64,000 nucleotides of DNA. Source: Parafilimonas terrae (GTDB taxonomy: Bacteria; Bacteroidota; Bacteroidia; Chitinophagales; Chitinophagaceae). Shown here piece by piece: positions 45,312-54,802 of the stretch. The stretch is from the NCBI RefSeq assembly GCF_900115755.1, contig NZ_FOXQ01000007.1, positions 1 through 64,000 of the forward strand. The letters are read 5' to 3'. Made by a program: the position numbers and the translations under genes. The notes below the pieces were generated by a model. That model did not search any database, was not told where the DNA came from, and saw only the letters and a program-made list of their open reading frames with translations. How positions within the stretch are numbered: the first letter of the stretch is position 1; every line of letters starts with the position of its first letter.

Positions 45312-48300
45312 CATAAATGCAAACCAATTGTTGCTTTGATAAGAACCATTGCCATATTAATTGCTTTATTTTTTACAAGCGCTGGCGCTTATTGCCAGTC
45401 GTACCAGTTTAAACATTACCAGGTAGAAAATGGCCTTTCCAATAATACGGTGCAGTGCAGTGTGCAGGATGACCGTGGCTTTATGTGGTTTGGAACAAAA
45501 GATGGATTGAACAGGTTTGACGGGTATAATTTTAAAACATTCAGGCACGATGCAGAAGACAGCACATCATTAGACAATAATTTTATAAGAGGCTTATATA
45601 AAGATGTGCATGGAAAAATATATATCGGCAGTTCTGCAGGTATATCAGTGTATAATGAACTGCAGGAAAATTTTGAAGAGCTGGTTAAAACAAGAAATAC
45701 TATCCGCGAAATGGTTGCTGATACAACAGGCAATCTTTGGTTCAGCGATGGGCTTGAGCTGAAATGTTATATGTCAAAAACAAAGCAGGTGCATGTTTAT
45801 AAGAATGATAAATACGGCGATGCCAATACGGTTTGCCGATCAGCCGATGGAACAATATGGATAGGCACTACTAACGGCTATTTAAAAAAATATAATGCTG
45901 CCGCAGATGCTTTTACTGTTTATAATATCTTCTCTCATTCAAACCCGGCAACAACAAAATGGATTGAAAAAATATATGCAGATAATAAAGGCAACATACT
46001 CGCCGGCACTGCCAATTATGGCCTTAAAGTTTTTAATATTAAAGACACAACTTATAAAGACATTATTACTTACAATGCAGACAGAACAGCCATTTATGTA
46101 AGGGATATTATTCAAAGCGCTGATGATGAATATTGGATTGCCACAGAGTCAGGATTGTTTATTTATAACAGCGCCAACGGAAGCATCTCTAATCTTCAAA
46201 AACATTATAACAACCCTTACTCACTCTCAGACAATGCCATTTATACTGTTTGCAAAGACAAGGAAGGCGGAATATGGGCGGGCACTTATTTTGGCGGTAT
46301 TAATTATTATCCGAAACAATACTTTTCATTCGAAAAATATTTTCCCGATTACAGTCCTGATGCCATAAGCGGAAACGCGGTAAGGGAAATTTGCGAAGAT
46401 AAATATGGCCACTTGTGGATAGGTACGGAAGACGGCGGCCTTAACATGTTTGATAAACAAACAGGCAGGTTTAAAAAATTCAGGCCCACGGGTAAAAAAA
46501 CAGATATTGCTTACTTCAATATTCATGGCCTTTTATGCGATGGCGATAAATTATGGATAGGCACTTTTGAACATGGGCTTGATATAATGGATATTAAATC
46601 TGAAAAAGTAATAAAACATTATTCAGCAAGCGCCGGGGCTGCTCAGCCAAAAAGCAATTTTATTTTAAGCATATATAAAACAAAAAATGGCACTATTTAC
46701 CTTGCCACCAGCCGCGGCTTATACAGGTATAATGCAACCAATGACAGCTTTGTTTTTATTAATGAAATTCCTGATTATGTTTTTGCACATTTCATAACAG
46801 AAGATCATAACGGCAATTTGTGGATACCTAGTTTTGGCAACGGTGTGTATAAATATAACCCGGTAACAGAAAAGGCCATCAATTTCAGGTATAACCCGAA
46901 AGATAAAAGCAGCATTGGCAGCAATACCGTTACTACCGTATTTGAAGATGATAAACAACGTATATGGATTGGCACCGAAGGCGGCGGTTTATGCTTATTA
47001 AATAAAGATGATAAAACGTTTACGGCTTATTCAACAGGGCAGGGCTTTCCAAGCAATACAGTGTTTAAAATACTGGAAGATGAAAAAAATAATTTATGGG
47101 TGACCACCACAAGAGGTTTGGTATGCTTTAACCCTGATAAAAACCTGATAAGAATTTATACAAAAGCAAATGGCTTATTAACTGACCAGTTTAACTATAA
47201 CTCCGGTTATAAAGATGCGACGGGCAAAATGTATTTTGGCAGCGTTAAAGGGCTTATTGCTTTTAATCCGGACAGTTTTGTAAACAACAATTATGTGCCG
47301 CCCGTTTATATTACAGGCTTCCAGGTAAACAATACAGAGCTGGTGGCAGGTCAGAAGAATTCACCACTGCATCAATCAGTATCGCTCACAAAAAAAATAA
47401 GTTTACCTTATAACCAGTCTTCCTTCAGTATTGATTTTGCAGCACTTTCTTTTACAGCGCCTGAAACCATTGAATATGCTTACAAAATGGAAGGCCTTGA
47501 TGAAGACTGGACGTACATTAAAACCAACCGCAAAGTTTATTTCACCAATCTTGCACCGGGCAGTTATACGTTCAGGGCAAAAGCGGCAACCAATGGCGGC
47601 AAATGGGCCGATAATACACAACAAATAGAAGTTGAAATATTACCGCCATTCTGGGCAACAACATGGGCTTATATAATTTATACGTTGTTGATAGCCGCCA
47701 CTGTTTACTGGCTTATGCGCATGTATCATAACAGGCAGGTAGAAAAAAATAAAAGAAAGATTGAATTAATGGAGCATGAAAAAGAAAAAGAAATATACCA
47801 GGCAAAAATTGAATTCTTTACAAATGTGGCGCATGAAATTCGCACACTGCTTACTCTAATAAAAGCGCCCATGGAAAAGTTGATGAAGCATGCAACAGAT
47901 ATGAAGAATGCAGATGTCTATTTAAAAACGATGGAGAAAAATACAAACAGGCTTGTTGACCTCACAAACGAATTGCTTGATTTCAGGAAAACAGAAACCA
48001 AGGGTTTTAGTTTAAATTTCTTAAAGATTAATATTAACGCTTTGCTTGATGATATTTATACAAATTTTCAAACCATTGCAGAGCCGCGAAATATTGAATA
48101 TAAACTTGTTTTGCCAACACAAATTGTATATACCTATGCAGATGAAGAAGCGCTGAATAAAATTTTAAGTAACTTACTTAACAATGCCATAAAATACGCT
48201 GAAAAAAAGGTGAGGCTTCGGTTACTGCCTGTGGCCCCGCACGCTGCAAATATGGTAATAGAAATAGAAAACGATGGTTATGTTATTCCTGAAGAATTAA

Positions 48301-48494
48301 AAGAAAAAGTGTTTGAACCTTTTTTCCGCATTGAAAAAACCAGGCACCATATAGGCAGTGGTATTGGGCTTGCGCTGTCCCGTTCGCTGGCAGCGCTGCA
48401 TAAAGGCAGGTTATATATGAAAGAAGGCGATTTACAAATGAATGTTTTTGTGCTGGTGCTGCCGCTGAACCAGCACGATTTATCTGAGTATTAA
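45282..48494 (+). CDS. Periplasmic-propeller sensor histidine kinase (split HTCS kinase)
   Basis: 1070 residues if started at ATG 45282; a TTG at 45336 would give a tidier signal peptide (IRTIAILIALFFTSAGAYCQ) and may be the true start. Residues ~40-690 are Reg_prop blades (repeats such as DDRGFMWFGTKDGLNRFDG, DNNDGHLWIGTEDGG type), 708-785 a Y_Y_Y domain, about 790-812 a membrane helix, then a coiled linker, HisKA with His851 in NVAHEIRTLLT and HATPase_c (NKILSNLLNNAIKYA, ENDGYVIP, FEPFFRIE, GSGIGLAL). The usual HEIRTP reads HEIRTL. Unlike classical Bacteroidota hybrid kinases it stops after the ATPase domain; REC and AraC parts are in the next gene. Signal is probably an oligosaccharide in the periplasm. 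Confidence 0.93.
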   Translation: MEYPQWTIDYHKCKPIVALIRTIAILIALFFTSAGAYCQSYQFKHYQVENGLSNNTVQCSVQDDRGFMWFGTKDGLNRFDGYNFKTFRHDAEDSTSLDNNFIRGLYKDVHGKIYIGSSAGISVYNELQENFEELVKTRNTIREMVADTTGNLWFSDGLELKCYMSKTKQVHVYKNDKYGDANTVCRSADGTIWIGTTNGYLKKYNAAADAFTVYNIFSHSNPATTKWIEKIYADNKGNILAGTANYGLKVFNIKDTTYKDIITYNADRTAIYVRDIIQSADDEYWIATESGLFIYNSANGSISNLQKHYNNPYSLSDNAIYTVCKDKEGGIWAGTYFGGINYYPKQYFSFEKYFPDYSPDAISGNAVREICEDKYGHLWIGTEDGGLNMFDKQTGRFKKFRPTGKKTDIAYFNIHGLLCDGDKLWIGTFEHGLDIMDIKSEKVIKHYSASAGAAQPKSNFILSIYKTKNGTIYLATSRGLYRYNATNDSFVFINEIPDYVFAHFITEDHNGNLWIPSFGNGVYKYNPVTEKAINFRYNPKDKSSIGSNTVTTVFEDDKQRIWIGTEGGGLCLLNKDDKTFTAYSTGQGFPSNTVFKILEDEKNNLWVTTTRGLVCFNPDKNLIRIYTKANGLLTDQFNYNSGYKDATGKMYFGSVKGLIAFNPDSFVNNNYVPPVYITGFQVNNTELVAGQKNSPLHQSVSLTKKISLPYNQSSFSIDFAALSFTAPETIEYAYKMEGLDEDWTYIKTNRKVYFTNLAPGSYTFRAKAATNGGKWADNTQQIEVEILPPFWATTWAYIIYTLLIAATVYWLMRMYHNRQVEKNKRKIELMEHEKEKEIYQAKIEFFTNVAHEIRTLLTLIKAPMEKLMKHATDMKNADVYLKTMEKNTNRLVDLTNELLDFRKTETKGFSLNFLKININALLDDIYTNFQTIAEPRNIEYKLVLPTQIVYTYADEEALNKILSNLLNNAIKYAEKKVRLRLLPVAPHAANMVIEIENDGYVIPEELKEKVFEPFFRIEKTRHHIGSGIGLALSRSLAALHKGRLYMKEGDLQMNVFVLVLPLNQHDLSEY

Positions 48495-48554
48495 ACAGCT
48501 TATTGAAAATTGTATAAACCTGATTGCTGAACCTTCTGAAAATTAAAAATCTTG

Positions 48555-49331
48555 ATGAACCCGGTTATTTTATTGGTTGATGATCATGAGGACATACTGG
48601 AATTTATTTCCAATGATTTGAGTGATAAATACATCGTATTAACAGCTTTAAACGGTAAGCAGGCTTTAGATATATTGAATACAGAAAACGTGCATCTTGT
48701 AATAAGTGATGTTATGATGCCTGTAATGGACGGCTTTCAGCTTTGCCGCGAAATAAAGACCAACATCGATTTCAGTCACATACCGGTTATTTTGCTTACG
48801 GCAAAAAATACATTACAATCAAAAATAGAAGGGCTTGAACATGGCGCCGATGCCTATATTGAAAAACCATTTTCGCCCGAATACCTGCAGGTGCAGGTAG
48901 CCAACCTGCTCATTAACCGCAATAAAATAAAAGAACATTTTGCCAATTCGCCGCTGGTGCACATAAAAAGCATGGCACATTCAAAAGCCGATGAAGAATT
49001 CCTGGAAGAGCTGAACAATATTATTTATGCCAATATTGAAAATGCATCGCTTGATGTGGAGCAGCTTGCCCGCAAAATGAATATGAGCCGGCCAACCTTT
49101 TACCGCAAAATAAAACTGGTGTCCGATCTTACACCGAATGAACTTATCAATCTTGCCCGTTTAAAAAAAGCAGCCGAATTGCTGGCTGAAGGCAATTATA
49201 AAATTTATGAAGTAGCCGAAATGGTAGGCTATAATTCGCAAACCAATTTTGGAAGAAGCTTTTTAAAACAATTTGGCATTACACCGAGGGACTATGTAAG
49301 CATTAAACATGCGGGTAAAAAAGGCGGGTAA
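48555..49331 (+). CDS. Response regulator with AraC-type DNA-binding domain
   Basis: 258 residues from ATG 48555 (a TTG one codon earlier is ignored). Receiver domain: acidic pair Asp9-Asp10, phosphoacceptor Asp52 in VISDVMMPVMDGF, Thr/Ser switch in LLTAKN, Lys104 in YIEKPFSPEYL. AraC helix-turn-helix pair from about 155: SLDVEQLARKMNMSRPTFYRKIK and YKIYEVAEMVGYNSQTNFGRSFLKQFGITPRDY. These parts are normally the C-terminus of one hybrid sensor protein in Bacteroidota, here a separate protein 60 bases after the kinase. It probably activates the divergent PUL 1, the downstream PUL 2, or both. Confidence 0.95.
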   Translation: MNPVILLVDDHEDILEFISNDLSDKYIVLTALNGKQALDILNTENVHLVISDVMMPVMDGFQLCREIKTNIDFSHIPVILLTAKNTLQSKIEGLEHGADAYIEKPFSPEYLQVQVANLLINRNKIKEHFANSPLVHIKSMAHSKADEEFLEELNNIIYANIENASLDVEQLARKMNMSRPTFYRKIKLVSDLTPNELINLARLKKAAELLAEGNYKIYEVAEMVGYNSQTNFGRSFLKQFGITPRDYVSIKHAGKKGG

Positions 49332-49679
49332 TCAATTAAAATTAAGCCAGGAAAAACGCCGCCGCCAGTTCATACAAATGCTTCCGGCACCGATTGCATA
49401 AAATAATTATGCCTGTTATCATTTCTTGTGTTATTTATTATTAGTTTGCACTAAATTTATAGTGTTTTAGCTTGTATTATAATTGACAAACCAGGGCTTG
49501 TATTATGTTATTGATTGCATAGAGCGTTGATTTAATTTACGAATGCGCTCCTGTTTTTGCCAATTCATTTAAGAAATCTGTATTCGAAAAACACTGTATT
49601 GCCACATAAAAACTGAAGGCAATCACAGCACAATTTTATTTATGCCAGCAGGCAATACTAAAACTGCAAACATTTCGGT
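49332..49679. promoter_or_regulatory. Leader region of PUL 2 susC
   Basis: 348 bases between the regulator gene and susC with no open frame of note. A likely promoter region for PUL 2; TTGTATTATAATTGAC and a second TTGTATTATG occur near 49475-49510, but no clear TTTG/TAnnTTTG pair was found. Confidence 0.4.
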
Positions 49680-52600
49680 ATGATACAAATACGTTTTCTC
49701 AGGAACCGTTATGCGGGTAAGCTAACGCATCTGCTATTATTGTTACTTATACTCAGCACCACAACGGTAAATGCCCAAAGCACACAGGTAAGCGGCAAAA
49801 TCACGTCCAATGAAAGCGACAGTGCCGTCTCGGGCGCTACCATTGCTGTTAAAGGCGGCAAAGCAGCCGTAGCCGCGGACGATAACGGCAATTTTAAAAT
49901 TACGGCTGCGCCCAATGCAATTTTAGTAATAAGCGCCATTGGCTATGCCACACAGGAAGTGCCGGTGGGCAACCAAACCAATATTACCGTTCATCTTATT
50001 TCAGGCACACAATCGCTTGAACAGGTGGTGGTGGTAGGTTATGGCACGCAAAAACGTAAAGACGTTACGGGTTCCATTGCCAGTATAAGTGCTGCTACCA
50101 TTGAAAAAGTGCCCGTGACCACTTTAGACCAGGCCATGCAGGGAAGGGCGCCCGGCGTTCAGATAATAAATAACGATGCGGCGCCCGGCGGTAATGTTAG
50201 TGTGATGATAAGGGGTATTGGCAGCCTTGCCAGTGGTGGTAATTCTCCTTTATATGTTGTGGATGGTTATCCAACAACCGGCGGCATCAATAACATCAAT
50301 CCTAATGATATTGCCAGCATTGATGTGCTGAAAGACGCATCGGCAACAGCCATTTATGGTATCCGCGCCGCCAATGGCGTGGTAATTATTACTACTAAAA
50401 AAGGATCAAAAGGCAAGATGCAGGTATCTGTAGATGCCCTTGCTTCAACCCAAACCAAACCAAAAGAATATAATCTTTTAAATGCCCGGGATTGGGCTAC
50501 GCTTTCCAACGAAGTGGAAGAGGCAGATTTAACCGGCACTTATACCGGGTTACCTATATGGCATACGCCGGACCAGTTGCATAATGTTGACTGGCAGGAT
50601 GCTGTTTACAGAACCGGCTTAACTCAAAATTATACCATAGGCATACGGGGTGGCAGCGATAAGGTGCAGGCCGCCATGTCTTTTGGCTATTACGATCAAA
50701 AAGGTATTGTACTGGCATCTTATTTCAAGAGATATACGCTTAACCTCAACCTCGATTACCAGGCCACAAGCTGGTTAAAATCATCAACCAGCGTTAAGTA
50801 CACTTACCAGAATTCCAATACAGCGCTGGGTTCCGGTACCAACGGCCTTTTTCAGTTAGCCATAAACCCTCCTACCATGGATAGCGGCAGCAGGCTTACC
50901 ACCCAGATTAAAGATGCTAACGGCAATTATGGTTTTTATAACCCCATCAACTCTAATGTAAAAGCATTTGGCAACCCGGTTTATTCTATCGAGAACAACC
51001 AATACCAAAATGAAACCAATTATATTTTAGCCACTTCTTCCCTGGAAGCAACCATTTACGACGGCCTGAAAATTAAAACCAATGTGGGCGCAAATGTGAG
51101 CAACTACACCGGTTTTTATCTTCAGCCGGAAGATAACAGGGCCAGCCTGCAATATCCCGGAACCATTGTTACACCGGCCAACTATCATCAAACGTCCAGC
51201 AAAACATTTGAATGGCTGTGGGAGAATACCATATCGTACGATAAAACCTTTGGCTCGCACACCATCAATTTCGTAGGTGGTATTTCTGCCCAAAAAAATA
51301 CCTGGACCGGCATGGGCGGCGGCGGTATTCCACCAAACAGTGTAACACGGGACCTATCGCTGGTTTCCAACCTTGTGCTTGACGCAAATATACCCGGCAC
51401 CAATACCGGGAACGGCCAGAATATTTATACACTGGCTTCAGAATTTGCAAGAATAACCTACCAGTTTGCAGATAAATATATGCTGACAGCAACCATAAGA
51501 AGGGACGGTTCTTCCAAGTTTGACACAGGACATAAGTACGGCACATTCCCATCTGCGGCTATCGGATGGCGGGTAAAAAATGAATCATTCCTGAAAGATG
51601 CCAGATGGATTTCAGACTTAAAAATCAGGGCAAGTTATGGCGAGGTGGGAAATGAATCGCCAATAGGCCTTTTCCAATACCAGTCATTATATGCGGGCAA
51701 TTATGCTTCCAATGTAAACGGCCCCGACGCAGCAGGTAACCCACGTGATAACCTTGGCTATCCGTTTAATAAAATATACCAAAATGGTATTGCCCAGGTT
51801 CAGCCGGCCAATCCTACCCTGAAATGGGAAACAGATAAGCAAACGGATATTGGTTTGGATGCCGCTTTCTTAAATGGCGCCTTAACCTTTACCGCCGACT
51901 GGTTTAACCGCGATTCAAAAGACTTTTTATTAAGGCTCAAATCTCCTGCACAAACTGGCTATTCCAATATTACCCGCAATGTGGGCAGCATGAATAACAG
52001 GGGCTGGGAGTTTGCTTTAAATTATAACGGCAGTGCGGGTAAAGATTTTCGTTATGGCGCAGGTGTAACATTAACTACCATTAAAAATAAGCTTACGAGC
52101 ATTACATCGGGAACTGATTTCGTAACCAATTTCGGTGGCTTAAACTTAAACGGCTTCCAGGAATGGAACGAATTCTCCCGCTCTTATGTTGGAAAACCTG
52201 TGGGAGAATTTTTTGGATATAAAGCCATCGGCATATACCAATCGCAGGAGCAAATTGACGCATTAAATGCAAAAGCGCCCGGCGGCATTTATCGCCCTGG
52301 AACTGTTGCACGGCCTGGCGACCGCTATTTTGCAGATATAACCGGCGATGGTATTGTAAATGATGATGACAGGGGCCCTATTGGTAACCCTCAGCCAAAA
52401 TTCTTCGGCGGCCTTAATCTCGACGCCAGCTACAAGGGATGGGATATTAATATATATTTCTATGGTTCTTTTGGAAACAAAATATTGAACTATGTGGAAA
52501 GCAACCTCGAAAGCTTTGCCAAAAGAGGTTCGGAAGGCGCACAGAATGTTAGCGAAGCATATTATAAAAATCACTGGACGCCAGATAATCCGTCTAACCG

Positions 52601-52922
52601 GTACGCAAGGGCTGTTGGTAATGGCGGCGATAACAGTTCGCTTAACAACGTTCCATCAAACGTGTGGATTGAAGATGGGAGTTTCGTGAAATTGAAAAAC
52701 GTTTCCATCGGTTATACATTCCCCGAAAGCTGGCTGGGCAGGTTTGCCATAACAAAAACAAGGCTATATATATCTTCTCAAAACCTGTTTTTTATTAGCA
52801 AGTACAGCGGGCTTGACCCGGAAATAGGCATCCAGGGCGGCAACGCCACACAAAACGGCGTTGATGCCGGAACCTATCCGTCATCCAGGTATTTTTCTTT
52901 CGGATTAAATGTAACATTTTAA
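49680..52922 (+). CDS. SusC/RagA family TonB-dependent transporter, PUL 2
   Basis: 1080 residues with signal peptide ending STTTVNAQ. Carboxypeptidase-D-like domain at about 36-105 (VSGKITSNESDSAVSGATIAV), SusC marker EQVVVVGYGTQKRKDVTGSIAS, plug segments VMIRGIGSLASGGNSPLYVVDGY and DVLKDASATAIYGIRAANGVV, then the barrel with an ending RYFSFGLNVTF. It has no N-terminal STN domain, so it does not signal to an anti-sigma factor; regulation is expected through the two-component pair upstream. The susD gene begins 20 bases later. Confidence 0.96.
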   Translation: MIQIRFLRNRYAGKLTHLLLLLLILSTTTVNAQSTQVSGKITSNESDSAVSGATIAVKGGKAAVAADDNGNFKITAAPNAILVISAIGYATQEVPVGNQTNITVHLISGTQSLEQVVVVGYGTQKRKDVTGSIASISAATIEKVPVTTLDQAMQGRAPGVQIINNDAAPGGNVSVMIRGIGSLASGGNSPLYVVDGYPTTGGINNINPNDIASIDVLKDASATAIYGIRAANGVVIITTKKGSKGKMQVSVDALASTQTKPKEYNLLNARDWATLSNEVEEADLTGTYTGLPIWHTPDQLHNVDWQDAVYRTGLTQNYTIGIRGGSDKVQAAMSFGYYDQKGIVLASYFKRYTLNLNLDYQATSWLKSSTSVKYTYQNSNTALGSGTNGLFQLAINPPTMDSGSRLTTQIKDANGNYGFYNPINSNVKAFGNPVYSIENNQYQNETNYILATSSLEATIYDGLKIKTNVGANVSNYTGFYLQPEDNRASLQYPGTIVTPANYHQTSSKTFEWLWENTISYDKTFGSHTINFVGGISAQKNTWTGMGGGGIPPNSVTRDLSLVSNLVLDANIPGTNTGNGQNIYTLASEFARITYQFADKYMLTATIRRDGSSKFDTGHKYGTFPSAAIGWRVKNESFLKDARWISDLKIRASYGEVGNESPIGLFQYQSLYAGNYASNVNGPDAAGNPRDNLGYPFNKIYQNGIAQVQPANPTLKWETDKQTDIGLDAAFLNGALTFTADWFNRDSKDFLLRLKSPAQTGYSNITRNVGSMNNRGWEFALNYNGSAGKDFRYGAGVTLTTIKNKLTSITSGTDFVTNFGGLNLNGFQEWNEFSRSYVGKPVGEFFGYKAIGIYQSQEQIDALNAKAPGGIYRPGTVARPGDRYFADITGDGIVNDDDRGPIGNPQPKFFGGLNLDASYKGWDINIYFYGSFGNKILNYVESNLESFAKRGSEGAQNVSEAYYKNHWTPDNPSNRYARAVGNGGDNSSLNNVPSNVWIEDGSFVKLKNVSIGYTFPESWLGRFAITKTRLYISSQNLFFISKYSGLDPEIGIQGGNATQNGVDAGTYPSSRYFSFGLNVTF

Positions 52923-52942
52923 TAAAGGCCAAATTAAGCGAT

Positions 52943-54703
52943 ATGAAAAGGAGCAAAATAATCATCATAATCTGTTTTATAGTTCTGCCCTGCGCAGTTA
53001 TACCACTGGCTTGTAATAAAAGCTTTTTAAACCAAACCAATACGTTTGGCATTTCTCCCGATGCTGCCGCCAGCAAGCCTGAGCAGGTAATTGCATTGGT
53101 GAATGCTATTTATGATACTTATCAAAATAGCGATTTGCTTAAAAAATGTATTTGGTACAGGGCCAATTTTGGAACGCATGACTTCTTTAACTGGGGCGCA
53201 GATGTGTTTTGGAACAACTACCAAATCCCGGCATCTTTTCTCGGGCTTATTACCTTCTGGGACCAGTCTTATATTGGTATTGCCAGGGCAAACTCTGTAT
53301 TCCGGGTTATTACCCAGGCTGAAACAGACGGTGTAATTGACCCCGCCTTAGCCAGCCGTTTAAGAGGGGAAGCTTTCTTTCTGAGAGGCATGACTTACTA
53401 TTACCTGGCTGCTTCTTTTGGCGGCGTACCGTTAGAAACAGATACCACAGGCGCTTTGAATCTTGGCCTAAGGCCAAGAGATTCCCGGGACTCCGTTTTC
53501 CAGCAGGTAGTATCTGATATGCAGCAGGCTGAAAATTTATTGTTATCAAAAACTCAGTTGTCAGCAGCCGATTTAGGAAGGGCAACCAAAGGCGCAGCCT
53601 ATGCTTATGAAGGCGCTGCACGTATGTGGCTGAAAGATTATGAAGGCGCTTTGGCCGCTTTCAATAATCCTGAATTTAACAACTACCACCTGTTGCCGAA
53701 TTTTGCAGATGTGCATGAATACGACCATCAAAACAATGATGAGTCAATTTTTGAGGTGCAGTTTTATTTAAAGCCGGGCGATCCGCAGGATTGGGGTGGA
53801 AGCTGGCAACCACCAGGCGCAGAACTTGGCTGGATAGATAGCTTTAGCTGGCCAAACGAAATAACACAACAAGGTTACGATTATGGCAACCCCGCATTAT
53901 GGAACTCTTTCCAGGAAGGTGACAAGCGCAAGCTGCTCACTATTGTTGGCCCCGGCGATCAGTTGGTAAGCCCCGGAATCGTTGCCAAATGGGGCGGGAT
54001 AAAAGGCTATCCTCCTGTAGTAGCCGGGTTTGCTTCAGGCAACCCAACTTATACGGCAGATAACGGTACCATTTTAAACACAGTAGGCACATTAACCCGT
54101 CCCTGGTATGGCGATGATAATGGGCGCACCGGGTATTTTTGTGCAAAAAAATGGAGAGACCCCAACCTTACCGGAAACTATAACAACCCAAGCGATAATA
54201 CTGCACATATTTTCGGAGACCAGAACCAGATATTAATGCGTTACGCAGAAGTGCTGTTAAGCAGGGCAGAATGCAAAGTTCGTACAGGCGATGTTTCCGG
54301 CGCAATGGCTGATTTAAAATTAGTACGCGACAGGGCATGGGGCGGAACAGCACCGGCCATAATGAAAGACAGCGCTAATTATGATGGCACTGCAGGCCAG
54401 CAGATCACCGATCCTCTTCAAATGGTATTGAGCGAATACAGGCATGAACTTACAGGTGAGTATTCTACCTTTTATGATATCTGCAGGGCTGGCACAGACG
54501 AAGCAGTTGAGTTTATCAACAGGATAAACGGCGCCAAAGAAGGCAACTATGATCCTGTTCCAAATCCTGCACCGGGCCCAACGCATGATGGACAAAAACA
54601 CGGTTTATATAACACCGCTATTACGCCCAACAATTTACTGCTGCCCATACCGCAAGGCGCAAGGGCATTAAACCCCAACCTTACTCAAAATCCGGGTTAT
54701 TAA
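52943..54703 (+). CDS. SusD/RagB family substrate-binding lipoprotein, PUL 2
   Basis: 586 residues, lipoprotein signal MKRSKIIIIICFIVLPCAVIPLAC with Cys24. SusD_like region: SFLNQTNTFGIS, RGEAFFLRGMTYYYLAASFGGVPL, ATKGAAYAYEGAARMWLKDYEGALAAF; C-terminal RagB part: ILMRYAEVLLSRAECKVRTGD, DLKLVRDRAWGG, EYRHELTGEYSTFYDICRAG, and NNLLLPIPQGARALNPNLTQN. Partner of the SusC 20 bases upstream. The tryptophan-rich middle (DPQDWGGSWQPPGAELGW) may form a binding face. A strong terminator follows. Confidence 0.95.
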   Translation: MKRSKIIIIICFIVLPCAVIPLACNKSFLNQTNTFGISPDAAASKPEQVIALVNAIYDTYQNSDLLKKCIWYRANFGTHDFFNWGADVFWNNYQIPASFLGLITFWDQSYIGIARANSVFRVITQAETDGVIDPALASRLRGEAFFLRGMTYYYLAASFGGVPLETDTTGALNLGLRPRDSRDSVFQQVVSDMQQAENLLLSKTQLSAADLGRATKGAAYAYEGAARMWLKDYEGALAAFNNPEFNNYHLLPNFADVHEYDHQNNDESIFEVQFYLKPGDPQDWGGSWQPPGAELGWIDSFSWPNEITQQGYDYGNPALWNSFQEGDKRKLLTIVGPGDQLVSPGIVAKWGGIKGYPPVVAGFASGNPTYTADNGTILNTVGTLTRPWYGDDNGRTGYFCAKKWRDPNLTGNYNNPSDNTAHIFGDQNQILMRYAEVLLSRAECKVRTGDVSGAMADLKLVRDRAWGGTAPAIMKDSANYDGTAGQQITDPLQMVLSEYRHELTGEYSTFYDICRAGTDEAVEFINRINGAKEGNYDPVPNPAPGPTHDGQKHGLYNTAITPNNLLLPIPQGARALNPNLTQNPGY

Positions 54704-54723
54704 AACCTCAGCAATAAAATTTT

Positions 54724-54751
54724 AAAAAGGGTTTCTTGCGAAACCCTTTTT
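54724..54751 (+). terminator. Terminator after PUL 2 susD
   Basis: 12-bp stem (54724-54735 with 54740-54751), TTGC tetraloop, and T-tail; ends the susCD transcript before the FG-GAP gene, 51 bases ahead of its start. Confidence 0.9.
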
Positions 54752-54802
54752 AATTATAAAACTTATTTCATCTTTACTTCAATTCAAATAGGTTTAGTTG
54801 TT

